Positions 1 through 8,726 of a stretch of DNA of 64,000 bases are shown here, one piece after another. Made by a program: the position numbers and the translations under genes. The DNA is taken from NCBI RefSeq assembly GCF_026242195.1, contig NZ_RKLV01000002.1, positions 1 through 64,000 on the forward strand. The letters run 5' to 3'. The notes under the pieces were generated by a model. That model did not search any database, was not told the DNA's origin, and worked only from the letters and a program-made list of their open reading frames with translations. Every line of letters begins with the position of its first letter. Position 1 is the stretch's first letter. The DNA comes from Halorutilus salinus (GTDB taxonomy: Archaea; Halobacteriota; Halobacteria; Halobacteriales; Halorutilaceae).

Positions 1-125
1 AACGCTCACGCTCAAACAGCCGACGACTGGCTTAGGTCGTTCAGCTTCGCTTGGAATATGCTTATCTGAACACTACCCACCACGCCACCGACAGAAAGAT
101 ACGTCCCCCGGAACACGTGGCGTGT

Positions 126-911
126 ATGGACTCAGGAGAGGAAGTACGCGAAAACGGAAACGAAGGCGGATACCTTACCGCCCTCAACCGGTTCATGGCG
201 GGAGGGCTGACGCGGCGTAAGGTCGCCCTTCTTTCCGTCGCCGTCGTCTGTCTCCTAGCCGCGCCCTCCTTCCTGAGCTACGTCTACGTCTTCATGATGA
301 ACCAAGCGAGCGTTATACGTGGAAGATGGGATCTCGTCGCTCTCAACGTCGGCGTCTTCATAGCCTTCGCCGTACCTCTCGCCGCAGGGCTACGGTGGCG
401 CGTCAACTGGCAGTCGGCTTCGCTCGGTGCTTACGCCGCCTTCGCCGTCTCGCTCTTCGTCGAGATGTACGGCGTTCCTCTCACGGTATACGTCACCTCC
501 GCCGCGGTTCCCGGCGGTGCGACGCCCGACATATCCGAGCGCGCGACCGTCAGCTTCGAGTTCCTCGGACAGCCCATGTTCCTGACGTTCTGGGGCGTCG
601 TCGGCGTCTGTATAACACTCGTCGGCGTCGCGCTCATCGCCGTCGGATGGCTGACGCTCTACCGTACCGACGAGGAACTCGTCACGTCGGGTATCTACGC
701 CTACTCGCGCCATCCGCAGTACCTCGGATTTCTCCTTTTCCTCTTCGGCTGGTTCGTGCAGTGGCCCTCGGTTCTAACGCTCGCCATGTTCCCCATACTC
801 GGCTACTTCTACTACCGTCTCTCCTCCGTAGAGGAGGACGAGGTCATGGAGAGCATAGACGACAAGGAGGCGTACGCCGAGTATATCGAGACGACGCCGC
901 GGTTCGTCTAA
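126..911 (+). CDS. Isoprenylcysteine/phospholipid methyltransferase-like membrane protein
   Basis: A 261-residue integral membrane protein with about five to six hydrophobic segments. The C-terminal third carries the signature of the ICMT/PEMT methyltransferase superfamily: a TSGIYAYSRHPQYLG stretch that in the family lines the S-adenosylmethionine site, then two closely spaced membrane helices and an acidic tail ending in a Y-x-x-Y...PRFV pattern. The frame stays open from position 51, but I chose the ATG at 126 because the residues before it look non-conserved and an AAAGATA box lies about 27 bases upstream. The methylated substrate (lipid, quinone or prenylated protein) cannot be read from sequence. 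It precedes sucCD by 48 bases and is probably a separate unit. Confidence 0.7.
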   Translation: MDSGEEVRENGNEGGYLTALNRFMAGGLTRRKVALLSVAVVCLLAAPSFLSYVYVFMMNQASVIRGRWDLVALNVGVFIAFAVPLAAGLRWRVNWQSASLGAYAAFAVSLFVEMYGVPLTVYVTSAAVPGGATPDISERATVSFEFLGQPMFLTFWGVVGVCITLVGVALIAVGWLTLYRTDEELVTSGIYAYSRHPQYLGFLLFLFGWFVQWPSVLTLAMFPILGYFYYRLSSVEEDEVMESIDDKEAYAEYIETTPRFV

Positions 912-959
912 CCTCTCCAATAGACAATCTATAAGGAACGCGCCGTCCACCCTTCGGCT

Positions 960-2102
960 ATGCGACTACACGAGTATCAGGCGAAGCAGGTCTTCGCGGA
1001 CGCCGGAATCCCGACGCCGAGTAGCGAGGTTGTCGAGACCGCTGACGCCGCACGCGAAGCCGCCGAACGTATAGGCGGAACCGTCGCGGTCAAGGCGCAG
1101 GTGCACGTCGGAGGACGCGGAAAGGCGGGCGGTATCGAACTCGCCGACGACGCCGACGAGGCGCACGAGGCGGCGGAAGGTATTCTGGGCATGGATCTGA
1201 AGGGAAAACACGTCGAAAAGGTTCTCGTAGAGGAGGCGGTCGATTTCGTCGACGAACTCTACGTCGGCGTAACGACAGACAGAGGAGAAGGGCGCGCGGT
1301 AGCCATGGTATCGTCCGAGGGCGGCGTCAACATCGAGGAGGTCGCGGAGGAGAACCCCGACGCTATCGCACGGACGCACGTCGACCCCGCGTACGACCTA
1401 CGTCCGTTCGAGGCGCGCGAGGTCGTCTACGGCGCTAACGTCGACCGTGAGACGGCACGCGACGTTACGGGCGTACTTTCGACGCTGTACGAACTCTGGG
1501 ACGAGAGAGACGCAGACGACGCAGAGATAAATCCGCTGATGGTTACGGAAGACGGCGGTGTCGTCGCCGCCGACGCCGTCTTCAACATCGACGACTCGGC
1601 TCTGTACAGGCAGGAAGAACTCGCCGAGATGGAGGACGAGGCGTTTGAGGACGACTTCGAGGCGCGGGCGAGCGACGCGGGCTTCGACTACGTACGTCTC
1701 GACGGCAACGTCGGTATCATAGGCAACGGCGCAGGTCTCGTCATGACGACGTTAGACCTCGTCGACCATTTCGGCGGTTCGCCCGCCAACTTCCTCGACA
1801 TAGGCGGGGGTGCGGACGCCGAGCGCGTACAGGCGGCGCTCGAACTCGTCTTTGAGTACGAGAACGTCGACTCCGTGCTTTTCAACGTCTTCGGAGGCAT
1901 CACACGGTGCGACGAGGTCGCGCAGGGAATCAACGACGCACTCGAAGCCTTCGACGAACTCCCCGAACCACTCGTCGTCCGTCTCACGGGTACGAACGAG
2001 GAGGAGGGGCGCGAACTTCTGACCGACCGTGTGGAGACTGCCGAAGGACTCGAAGAAGCTGTCAAACGCACCGTCGAACTTTCTGGAGGTGACGGCGAAT
2101 GA
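960..2102 (+). CDS. sucC: Succinate-CoA ligase, beta subunit
   Basis: The 380-residue beta subunit of succinyl-CoA synthetase (TCA cycle: succinyl-CoA + NDP + Pi to succinate + NTP + CoA). It starts with the family's [10 protein letters not shown] and has an ATP-grasp N-terminal domain with [15 protein letters not shown], the EINPLMV metal and nucleotide loop, and a C-terminal ligase domain with GNGAGLVM, the FLDIGGGA loop and the [14 protein letters not shown] segment. Length is normal. The stop overlaps the sucD start by four bases (ATGA), so the subunits are translationally coupled. Confidence 0.97.
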   Translation: MRLHEYQAKQVFADAGIPTPSSEVVETADAAREAAERIGGTVAVKAQVHVGGRGKAGGIELADDADEAHEAAEGILGMDLKGKHVEKVLVEEAVDFVDELYVGVTTDRGEGRAVAMVSSEGGVNIEEVAEENPDAIARTHVDPAYDLRPFEAREVVYGANVDRETARDVTGVLSTLYELWDERDADDAEINPLMVTEDGGVVAADAVFNIDDSALYRQEELAEMEDEAFEDDFEARASDAGFDYVRLDGNVGIIGNGAGLVMTTLDLVDHFGGSPANFLDIGGGADAERVQAALELVFEYENVDSVLFNVFGGITRCDEVAQGINDALEAFDELPEPLVVRLTGTNEEEGRELLTDRVETAEGLEEAVKRTVELSGGDGE

Positions 2103-2968
2103 GCGTACTCGTCGGCGACGAAACGCGTCTTGTCGTGCAGGGGATCACCGGAAGCGAAGGTAAGTTCCACGCCGAACGTATGCAGGAGTACGGTACGAAC
2201 GTCGTTGCGGGCGTGACGCCCGGCAGGGGCGGCGATGAGGTTCTCGGCGTACCCGTCTACGACACCGTAAAGGAGGCTGTGCGCGAGGAGGACGCCAACG
2301 CCTCCGCCGTCTTCGTCCCGCCTGCGTTCGCGGGCGACGCCGTCATGGAGTCGCTCGACGCCGATATAGAACTCTGTGTCGCTATCACGGAGGGAATACC
2401 CACGCACGACATGGTACGCGTCAACCGCCGTCTGGACGAGGTCGACACGCGTCTCGTCGGTCCCAACTGCCCCGGCGTCATCACCCCCGGAGAGGCGAAG
2501 ATAGGCATAATGCCCGGAAACATCTTCGACTCCGGAAACGTCGGTCTCGTCTCGCGCTCAGGCACCCTCACCTACCAGCTCGTCGACTCTCTGGGTCGCC
2601 GCGGCGTGGGACAGAGCACCGTTATCGGTATAGGCGGCGACCCTATCATAGGCACGTCCTTCATAGACTCCGTACGCGCCTTCGAGAACGACGAAGACAC
2701 CGACGTAATCGCACTCGTCGGCGAGATAGGCGGGAGCGACGAGGAGCGCGCCGCCGAATGGATAGACGAGAACGTCACCAAGCCCGTCGTCGGCTTCATC
2801 GCCGGACGCACAGCGCCGCCCGGAAAACGTATGGGGCACGCGGGCGCTATCGTGAGCGGTTCGGGTACGGGAACGGCGGAGAGCAAGATGGAAGCGCTCC
2901 GCGATGCCGGCGTCCGTGTCGCAGAGACGCCCGCGGGTGTCGCAGACGAGATAGACGACCTTCTGTAG
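2099..2968 (+). CDS. sucD: Succinate-CoA ligase, alpha subunit
   Basis: The 289-residue alpha subunit, partner of the preceding sucC product. An N-terminal Rossmann CoA-binding domain carries [10 protein letters not shown] and GVTPGRGG; then come [11 protein letters not shown] and [12 protein letters not shown]. The phosphorylated active-site histidine lies in the [16 protein letters not shown] loop near residue 245. Length and order match haloarchaeal sucCD operons. Nothing unusual is seen. Confidence 0.97.
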   Translation: MSVLVGDETRLVVQGITGSEGKFHAERMQEYGTNVVAGVTPGRGGDEVLGVPVYDTVKEAVREEDANASAVFVPPAFAGDAVMESLDADIELCVAITEGIPTHDMVRVNRRLDEVDTRLVGPNCPGVITPGEAKIGIMPGNIFDSGNVGLVSRSGTLTYQLVDSLGRRGVGQSTVIGIGGDPIIGTSFIDSVRAFENDEDTDVIALVGEIGGSDEERAAEWIDENVTKPVVGFIAGRTAPPGKRMGHAGAIVSGSGTGTAESKMEALRDAGVRVAETPAGVADEIDDLL

Positions 2969-3004
2969 CAACGACTATCAACCGTCCGCGTCTTTGTTAG
3001 GTAG

Positions 3005-3667
3005 ATGCTGAAGGCGGATCTACACGTCCACTCAGTCGGCTCCTACGACGGAACCGCGTCGGTCGGCGAGATACTCAACGCCGCCGTCGACGCGGGGCTT
3101 GACGCCGTCGCAGTTACCGACCACGATGAGATAGAACGGTCACTCGAAGCCGCGGAACGCGCACGCGAACACGGTCTCGTCGGCGTTCCGGGCGTCGAAG
3201 TCTCGACCTCTGACGGACATCTTCTCGCTCTCGGTGTCGAAGAACGTCCGTCGGCGGGCGAAGCCGTATCCGAAACCGTCGAACGCGTCCGTAACCTCGG
3301 CGGCGCGGCGGTCGTCCCCCACCCCTTCCAGCGCACGCGTCATGGCGTCGGTGCTATCAACGACATCGACGCCGTCGAGACGTACAACTCACGCCTCTTT
3401 ACGGGTCTCGCCAACAGACGCGCACGCCGTTTCGCGCGTAAGAACGACCTCCCCGAACTCGCGGGAAGCGACGCTCATATAGCCGATATGGTCGGGCGCG
3501 CGTACACGGTCATCGACGCCGAACGTGACGTAGACGGTATTATCGAAGGCATAAAGGACGGAAGGACTGAGACACACGGGAAACGGACGCCGTGGACGTT
3601 GAGCGCACGCCAGTTCGGGGCGCGCGTACCCGGACGTATCAAGAAGGCGTTACTCTCGCTGTTCTAA
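3005..3667 (+). CDS. PHP-domain phosphoesterase
   Basis: A 220-residue PHP-domain protein. The metal-binding motifs are in order: DLHVHS at residues 5-10, VTDHDE near 38-43, a glutamate in PGVEVST, VVPHPF near 113, and GSDAH near 154. These form the trinuclear metal site of PHP phosphoesterases. In archaea such stand-alone proteins are usually annotated as PHP phosphoesterases of unknown substrate. The last 18 bases overlap the 3' end of convergent ftsY. Confidence 0.85.
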   Translation: MLKADLHVHSVGSYDGTASVGEILNAAVDAGLDAVAVTDHDEIERSLEAAERAREHGLVGVPGVEVSTSDGHLLALGVEERPSAGEAVSETVERVRNLGGAAVVPHPFQRTRHGVGAINDIDAVETYNSRLFTGLANRRARRFARKNDLPELAGSDAHIADMVGRAYTVIDAERDVDGIIEGIKDGRTETHGKRTPWTLSARQFGARVPGRIKKALLSLF

Positions 3668-4747
3668 CAGTTCGTCAACGAAGCCCTCGGCGTCGAACTC
3701 GCGCAGGTCGTCGTACCCCTGACCAGTGCCGAGGAATACTATGGGCTTACCCGTCACGCGCGCGACCGATACCGCCGCCCCGCCCGCAGAGTCGGCGTCC
3801 GCCTTCGTGAGCACCACTCCGTCGAACTCTGCGGCGTCGTTGAACTCGCGCGCCCTGTTCGTCGCGTCCTGTCCCGCGACCGACTCGTCGACGAAAACCG
3901 TCAGGTCGGGATCGACGACGCGGTCTATCTTCGCTAACTGGTTCATCAGGTCGTCCGATGTGTGCAGACGACCCGCGGTGTCGCCGAGTACGACGTCGAC
4001 ACCGTTCGCCTCGGCGTACTCGACGGCGTCGTAGATGACCGCCGCGGGGTCGCCGCCCTGTTCGTGCGTTATAACCTTCTTACCGAGCGCGTCGGCATGC
4101 TCGCTCAGCTGTTGGTTCGCGCCCGCGCGGTAGGTGTCGCCGTTTGCGAGTACGGATGAGAAGCCGTCGTCCTCAAGACGTTTCGCCACCTTCGCGATGG
4201 TCGTCGTCTTGCCGACGCCGTTGACGCCCGTGAAGACGACGACCACCGGCTTGTCGGTGTCGCGGACGTAGCTGTCGAAGTCGAGACCGTCGACATCGAC
4301 AACATCGACGAGAGCCTCGCGGAGGGCGTCGTCGATGAGTTCGTTCTTGGAGTCGCGCCAGTGCTTCTTCTCGCCCACGAGGCTCTCACGTACGCCTTCC
4401 ACGACCTCGTCGGCTACATCCACCTCAACGTCGCTCGCAAGCAGAGCCATTTCGAGATCCTGCAGGGGCGCTTCGAGGTCGTCTTCCTCGATTATGAAGG
4501 CGCGTTCGCCGACGAGCGTCTTCGCCTTCGCGCGTAGACCGCCCTCTTCTTCCTCGTCGCCTTCTCCGTCGTCCTCGCCGTCGCCCTCTTCGATCTCTGC
4601 GTCGCCGTCCTGCTCTTCTGGTTCTTGGCGCGTTCCGTCCGACCTTTCGCGTGGCTCCTCCGTTTCCTGATCCTCGCCAACCTCCTCGACCGCCTCGTCC
4701 GCTTCCTCACGGAAGTCGTTGAGCCTGTCCTTCAGACCGTCGAACAT
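3650..4747 (-). CDS. ftsY: Signal recognition particle receptor FtsY
   Basis: A 365-residue SRP receptor GTPase that docks SRP-ribosome complexes at the membrane. A very acidic, disordered N-terminal region (about residues 12-70) is the archaeal A-domain. The NG domain follows: P-loop GVNGVGKTT at 174-182, DTYRAGA near 204, G3 DTAGR at 256-260, G4 TKAD at 314-317 and a closing GTGQGYDDL. It is the last gene of the minus-strand rpl39e-rpl31e-tif6-rpl18a-pfdA-ftsY cluster and directly abuts pfdA. This order is conserved in haloarchaea. Confidence 0.96.
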   Translation of the reverse strand: MFDGLKDRLNDFREEADEAVEEVGEDQETEEPRERSDGTRQEPEEQDGDAEIEEGDGEDDGEGDEEEEGGLRAKAKTLVGERAFIIEEDDLEAPLQDLEMALLASDVEVDVADEVVEGVRESLVGEKKHWRDSKNELIDDALREALVDVVDVDGLDFDSYVRDTDKPVVVVFTGVNGVGKTTTIAKVAKRLEDDGFSSVLANGDTYRAGANQQLSEHADALGKKVITHEQGGDPAAVIYDAVEYAEANGVDVVLGDTAGRLHTSDDLMNQLAKIDRVVDPDLTVFVDESVAGQDATNRAREFNDAAEFDGVVLTKADADSAGGAAVSVARVTGKPIVFLGTGQGYDDLREFDAEGFVDELLEQRE

Positions 4748-5170
4748 CTACTCGTTGCCGCGCCCCTGTTGCTGTTGTTGCATCTGCATCTGCTGGGCGC
4801 GCTGTGCTAACTCCTCTATCTGCTCCTGCTTGTCCTTGACCTCGGCTTCCGTCTCGCGTTTCGACTCCTCAAGCTCGTCTATCTTTTCGTCGAGCGACTC
4901 AACGGCGTCGTCGCGCTCTAACTCGACCGTAACGTCGGAGCCTATGTCGACGAGAACCTCGTCTATATCCTCGACGGTTGCGCGTATCTTCGCCTCGCCG
5001 CCGAGAGGGACGAGTATCTCGTCGCCGTCCTCGACGTTTCCGAGCGTCTCCTTCGCCTCCTCACATCCCTGTATGCTCGCCTCCAACTGCGCGACGACCT
5101 GCTGTAGCTCCTCTACCTCCTCGCTCAGTTCCTCGTACTGCTCCGAAAGCTGTTGTGCTTCTGCACTCAT
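4748..5170 (-). CDS. pfdA: Prefoldin alpha subunit
   Basis: A 140-residue prefoldin alpha subunit. It has the two long coiled-coil arms (about residues 1-45 and 95-130) joined by a beta region containing LVPLGGEAKIRATV and VDIGSDVTVELE, as in the alpha class. Prefoldin delivers unfolded proteins to the thermosome. The tail ends in a glutamine- and methionine-rich stretch (QMQMQQQQQ), unusually homopolymeric but typical of a disordered arm end. The start overlaps the rpl18a stop by ATGA. Confidence 0.93.
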   Translation of the reverse strand: MSAEAQQLSEQYEELSEEVEELQQVVAQLEASIQGCEEAKETLGNVEDGDEILVPLGGEAKIRATVEDIDEVLVDIGSDVTVELERDDAVESLDEKIDELEESKRETEAEVKDKQEQIEELAQRAQQMQMQQQQQGRGNE

Positions 5171-5343
5171 GCTTGGTTTACCTCGTCTACCTCTATCTGT
5201 GTACGTTTCAGACGGTGTCTGCTACCGAGTTCGGCGTACGTCCGTTCGCGCGCGACATCGGCGTTCTCAGCCTCGATTACCTGCGTGAAGTCGCGTTTCT
5301 CTCCGCCGGGTTCGAAACTGCCGTTGACCTCGTACTCGGGCAT
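5167..5343 (-). CDS. rpl18a: 50S ribosomal protein L18Ae (LX)
   Basis: A 58-residue protein read on the minus strand, starting MPEYEVNGSF and ending IEVDEVNQA. The opening and the VARERTYAELGSRHRLKRTQI segment match archaeal L18Ae/LX, a small large-subunit protein. It sits immediately upstream of pfdA, overlapping by four bases, as in haloarchaea. In related genomes tif6 normally lies directly upstream; here a small plus-strand gene separates them and a second copy of the tif6 end lies 36 bases before this start. Confidence 0.93.
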   Translation of the reverse strand: MPEYEVNGSFEPGGEKRDFTQVIEAENADVARERTYAELGSRHRLKRTQIEVDEVNQA

Positions 5344-5379
5344 GTATCACGAAAAGATGCTTCGCCCGTATAACGTCTT

Positions 5380-5394
5380 CTACACGAAGCCGAG
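5380..5394 (-). repeat. Duplicated 3' end of tif6 (left copy)
   Basis: Read on the minus strand this encodes LGFV followed by TAG, the same last codons as intact tif6 (LGFV, TGA) at 5797-5811. Eleven bases (ACGAAGCCGAG on the plus strand, 5384-5394 and 5801-5811) are identical. The position, 36 bases before rpl18a, is where the tif6 stop would be expected without the inserted gene at 5467-5793. Confidence 0.6.
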
Positions 5395-5466
5395 CATCGT
5401 CGTTACTTTACTACGGTGACTAACAGCGGGGAAAAGTTTATTTTTGCCACGTTCGTACCCGAACAT

Positions 5467-5793
5467 ATGGTTAACCCCTTTGATAACAACGCGAATCCGT
5501 TCGACAGGGGAACGGGCGGGAATCCACAGCGAAATCGGCGTAAGGGGAAAGTGGGGGAGGAAGAAGCTAAGAACGTGATAAGACACTACTACGGTGAACC
5601 TCAGCGAGTTCCTGATAGGGAAGGAGGAAGAGATTTTGATGTCTATGACCCTGTGTCCGGTAGGAAGACGCACGAAATAGAAGTGAAAACCGGTAATGCT
5701 CAACTCAGCGGAGTCCAAGAAGACAGAAGAGAGACCCTACCCAATGGTGTTGAATACGTGGTGTTGTGCTTTGGAAACCCACCGTGGTATTAG
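5467..5793 (+). CDS. Small PD-(D/E)XK nuclease-fold protein inserted in a ribosomal operon
   Basis: A 108-residue protein on the strand opposite to the surrounding translation operon. A basic start (NPQRNRRKGKVGEEEA) is followed by a core resembling the PD-(D/E)XK nuclease fold: GGRDFDVYD supplies the Asp (near residue 58), HEIEVKTG the E-x-K pair (near 72), and AQLSGVQ a trailing glutamine. I took the ATG at 5467 because a TTTATTTTT box is centred 27 bases upstream; the frame is open from 5416. Base composition is AT-richer than its neighbours. It could be a homing-type or defence nuclease, or a DNA-repair accessory; the substrate is unknown. Confidence 0.6.
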   Translation: MVNPFDNNANPFDRGTGGNPQRNRRKGKVGEEEAKNVIRHYYGEPQRVPDREGGRDFDVYDPVSGRKTHEIEVKTGNAQLSGVQEDRRETLPNGVEYVVLCFGNPPWY

Positions 5794-5796
5794 CCA

Positions 5797-6453
5797 TCAG
5801 ACGAAGCCGAGTGTTTCCTCGATACGTCCGAGTTCGGGTCCGGTCGTCTCCGCCCCTGCGACGTAGCCTTGGGTGTTCGCCAACAGACCGCTTCCGACGA
5901 GCGGCGTGCCGTAGTTGACCGTACCGACATCGACGTTGACGCCGAAAACCTCTTCGAGAGCACCGAGTTCGTCGTCGCTCGAACGCGGATGTGCGAGAAC
6001 GCCGTTGTTTGTCGCAACGGCGGCGCTACCGACGACCTCGACGCCTCCGACGGTTCCTGCGCGCACCTCGGCGTCGAGAGTCTCCGCCACGGTATCGCGC
6101 GCGTCGCCGTCCAAGCCGGGCGAAACGAACGCGGCTTCGTCGTTTGCGAGAACGAGGTTGCCGACGGCGTTTGTGCGCTCGTCGAGCCTCACCACGCGTC
6201 CGTCCGTCGCTTCCTCCATACGTTCCACCTCGCCGTCACGCGCGCTCGCGGATACGACGACACCCGACGAGTTCCCTTCGACAAGCGAGCCAACGACCGA
6301 CGAACCGCCGACGGTGCCGGAGTAGAAGCCGTCTACACCGAGTTCGTCGGCGAGAGGTTCGGCGTCGACCTCCGACGCGGCGAAAAGATGGCTCTCCGTC
6401 GCAGACGCGAAGACACCGACGAAGGGGCTACCGTTGAACTCCGTCCTCAGCAT
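5797..6453 (-). CDS. tif6: Translation initiation factor aIF6
   Basis: A 218-residue aIF6, the anti-association factor that binds the large ribosomal subunit. The pentein fold is seen as repeated segments of similar pattern (FNGSPFVGVFASA, RLDERTNAVGNLVLAND, VGSAAVATNNGVLAHP, NYGTPLVGSGLLANT). Length is normal and the gene is intact to its LGFV end. It lies nine bases downstream of rpl31e. A second copy of its last codons at 5380-5394 suggests that the DNA between was inserted at this 3' end. Confidence 0.96.
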   Translation of the reverse strand: MLRTEFNGSPFVGVFASATESHLFAASEVDAEPLADELGVDGFYSGTVGGSSVVGSLVEGNSSGVVVSASARDGEVERMEEATDGRVVRLDERTNAVGNLVLANDEAAFVSPGLDGDARDTVAETLDAEVRAGTVGGVEVVGSAAVATNNGVLAHPRSSDDELGALEEVFGVNVDVGTVNYGTPLVGSGLLANTQGYVAGAETTGPELGRIEETLGFV

Positions 6454-6462
6454 CCGCCCGCT

Positions 6463-6717
6463 TCACTCCGCCGTCTCCGCCTCAACGACGCCGTCGTCGA
6501 ACTTCGCGGCGCGGACACGTATCTTTGAGGGTATCTTCTTCCTACCGCGCTCCCAGATACTTTCGTTTATCGACTCGTCGAGGTTTACGTCTTCCTCGTC
6601 CGTCCTGAACTGACTTGCCAGCTCCTCACGGACGTAGTTGACAGCCTTGTCGGCGCGCTCGCGCTTGGGAGCCTGCTTAGGCTCACGGAGCGGAACGGTG
6701 ATTACGCGTTCCTCCAT
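6463..6717 (-). CDS. rpl31e: 50S ribosomal protein L31e
   Basis: An 84-residue L31e. It begins [20 protein letters not shown] and has the RADKAVNYVREELA helix and the ESIWERGRKKIPSKIRVRAAKF block typical of the archaeal/eukaryotic protein. Its start overlaps the stop of rpl39e by one base, so the two are translationally coupled. Confidence 0.96.
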   Translation of the reverse strand: MEERVITVPLREPKQAPKRERADKAVNYVREELASQFRTDEEDVNLDESINESIWERGRKKIPSKIRVRAAKFDDGVVEAETAE

Positions 6718-6869
6718 TATTCGTCGATATCGCTCCTACGCCAGTGGCGTCTCTTGGGGCTACGCATGACCTCTTGGTTCGTCTTCATGATGACCCACGC
6801 CGGAACACGCTGGTTCTGTCTCTCCTTCTTCGCCAGACGTTTTTTCTTCGCCTTTGATTTCTTGCTCAT
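6717..6869 (-). CDS. rpl39e: 50S ribosomal protein L39e
   Basis: A 50-residue, highly basic protein: [20 protein letters not shown], then [10 protein letters not shown] and a [15 protein letters not shown] end. The length equals the family norm when the ATG at 6869 is used; upstream in-frame codons to 6914 would overlap the promoter. It is the first gene of the operon. Confidence 0.95.
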   Translation of the reverse strand: MSKKSKAKKKRLAKKERQNQRVPAWVIMKTNQEVMRSPKRRHWRRSDIDE

Positions 6870-6891
6870 ACGCATCGGTAAGCTATCTCGG

Positions 6892-6901
6892 CATAAATAA
6901 G
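6892..6901 (-). promoter_or_regulatory. TATA box of the rpl39e-tif6-ftsY operon
   Basis: CTTATTTATG on the minus strand is centred about 27 bases before the rpl39e start, the spacing expected for a leaderless archaeal transcript. serS diverges from the other side; a weaker GGTTAAACAC box at 6916-6925 lies about 32 bases before the serS start. Confidence 0.7.
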
Positions 6902-6952
6902 GTTCGATTGGCAAAGGTTAAACACCGTAACGCCGAACGGGCGACCACCAAG

Positions 6953-8254
6953 ATGCTCTCGATGGAACTGTTCCGCGACGAACCTGAGACGGTAAAGAAG
7001 TCGGAGGAGCGCCGAGACAAGGACTTATCGCGCGTCGACGAGGTGCGCGAACTTGACAATGACTGGCGCGAAGTACGCCAACGTGCCGACTCGCTGAGGC
7101 AGGAGCGTAACGAGCTTTCGCGTAAGGTCGCGGAGAAGAAGGGGGAAGGGGAAGACGCAGACGAAGAAATCGCGCGCGTGAAGGAGATAAAGGACGAGAT
7201 CGCGGCGCTCGAAGAGAAGGAGGAGCGCCTCAAGGACGAGCGCGACGAACTCCGTTACCGGATCGGTAACGTTCTACATGACTCGGTGCCGTCGGGCGAT
7301 GGCGAGGACGACAACGTCGAGGTCGCGCGGTGGGGCGACAAGCCCGCGCAGGGGTTCGACGTCACGCCCCACGCCGATATCGTCGAGGAGCGCGACCTTG
7401 CGGATACGGAGAAGGCGTCCGAGATAGTCGGGAGCCGTTTCTTCTACCTCAAGAACGAACTCGTTGCGCTCAACCTCGCGTTACAGCGTTTCGCCATTGA
7501 CCGCCTGACTCAACGCGGCTTCACGCCGATGCGGACGCCCCACGCTCTCGGACACGAGGCGATGGAGGCATCGGCGGAACTCGACGACTTCGAGGAACAG
7601 CTTTACGGCGTCGAGGGTGAGGATCTGTACCTCATCGCCACGTCAGAACAGACGCTCGCGTCGTACCATTACGACGAGATACTCGAACCCGCGTCCCTCC
7701 CGCGCAAGTACGCCGGCGTCTCGACGTGCTTCAGACGCGAGGCTGGTTCGCACGGTAAGGACACTAAGGGCATCTTCCGCGTCCACGAGTTCGAGAAGGT
7801 CGAGCAGTACGTCTTCTGCGAACCCGATGACTCTTGGGAGATCTTCGGCGAACTCCGCGACAACTTCGAGTCGTTGTTCCGCGACCTCGGTCTCCACTAC
7901 CGCGTCGTCAACGTCTGTACGGGCGACATGAACGACAACGCGGCGAAGAAGTTCGACCTCGAAGCGTGGTTCCCCGCGCAGGATCGTTACCGCGAACTCG
8001 TCTCGTGCTCCAACTGCACCGACTATCAGGCGCGTAAGTTAAGCGTCCGTATACGCGGCGAAGACAACCGGACGGCGCATACGCTCAACTCGACGGCGCT
8101 CGCCACGCAACGCGCCCTCTGCGCTATACTTGAACAGAACCAGCGCGAGGACGGCACGGTCGCAGTCCCCGACGTACTCGTGGACGAGGGATACGTTGAC
8201 TTCGAGGTTATTGAGGGGCTGGACAGGTACGTCGAGGACGAAGAGGAGGATTAG
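6953..8254 (+). CDS. serS: Seryl-tRNA synthetase
   Basis: A 433-residue class II seryl-tRNA synthetase. Residues about 20-110 form the long antiparallel coiled-coil arm that contacts the tRNA-Ser variable arm. The catalytic domain has a motif 2 region CFRREAGSHGKDTKGIFRVH with E-x-x-K and a motif 3 region GEDNRTAHTLNSTALATQRA. I chose the ATG at 6953 (MLSMELFRDEP), which matches the usual start; codons back to 6854 would overlap the rpl39e promoter. Confidence 0.96.
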   Translation: MLSMELFRDEPETVKKSEERRDKDLSRVDEVRELDNDWREVRQRADSLRQERNELSRKVAEKKGEGEDADEEIARVKEIKDEIAALEEKEERLKDERDELRYRIGNVLHDSVPSGDGEDDNVEVARWGDKPAQGFDVTPHADIVEERDLADTEKASEIVGSRFFYLKNELVALNLALQRFAIDRLTQRGFTPMRTPHALGHEAMEASAELDDFEEQLYGVEGEDLYLIATSEQTLASYHYDEILEPASLPRKYAGVSTCFRREAGSHGKDTKGIFRVHEFEKVEQYVFCEPDDSWEIFGELRDNFESLFRDLGLHYRVVNVCTGDMNDNAAKKFDLEAWFPAQDRYRELVSCSNCTDYQARKLSVRIRGEDNRTAHTLNSTALATQRALCAILEQNQREDGTVAVPDVLVDEGYVDFEVIEGLDRYVEDEEED

Positions 8255-8377
8255 CCCCGATCGGCTTCTATGCTCCACGGTAATATCTCGCGCCGAAATA
8301 TACGCGCCGGTCATAGGAAACGGAAAGCTTTATGTCCGTAGCGGAAGAACAAGATGGTAAGGAGTTGACAATGACTG

Positions 8378-8677
8378 GTGAGTGTTTTTGCCACGGACGG
8401 TAAGGTAGAGGAGAAGATAGACGAGCTACCGCCGAGCGCCAAGCTCGTCTTCAAGGTTCTCGAATACAACCGCCAGATGACCCAGAAGGAGATATCGGAG
8501 GAGACGCGTCTCTCCGTACGTACCGTACGTTACGCCCTCAACCGTCTGACGGAGGAAGGCATCGTCGAACAGGTACCGTGTCTCACCGACGGCAGGCAGA
8601 CGCTGTACGATCTCAACGACGACTTGGGTGACGAACAGGACGCTGAGACCGACGCAGAGACAGAGATAGCCGACTGA
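8378..8677 (+). CDS. Winged-helix DNA-binding protein
   Basis: A 99-residue MarR/ArsR-like winged helix common in haloarchaea: AKLVFKVLEYNRQMTQKEIS, then the recognition helix RLSVRTVRYALNRL and the wing EEGIVEQVPCLTDGRQTLYDL. An acidic tail follows. The start is a GTG; AAGGAG at 8359-8364 lies 13 bases upstream, and an out-of-frame ATG at 8371 opens only ten codons. A CTTTATG box at 8327-8333 gives a transcript start near 8354. Target genes are unknown. Confidence 0.75.
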   Translation: MSVFATDGKVEEKIDELPPSAKLVFKVLEYNRQMTQKEISEETRLSVRTVRYALNRLTEEGIVEQVPCLTDGRQTLYDLNDDLGDEQDAETDAETEIAD

Positions 8678-8726
8678 TTCCCGTTCCCGTGCCCCTCGCG
8701 CTTCTTCACCGTTACAGATAGTACAG

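Noticed and set aside
7048-8377. The word TTGACAATGACTGG occurs both inside serS (near 7054) and just before the winged-helix gene (near 8365).
   Set aside because: Only 14 bases match and the flanks differ; identities of this length are expected by chance in 64 kb, unlike the longer fen1 and oxidoreductase duplicates.
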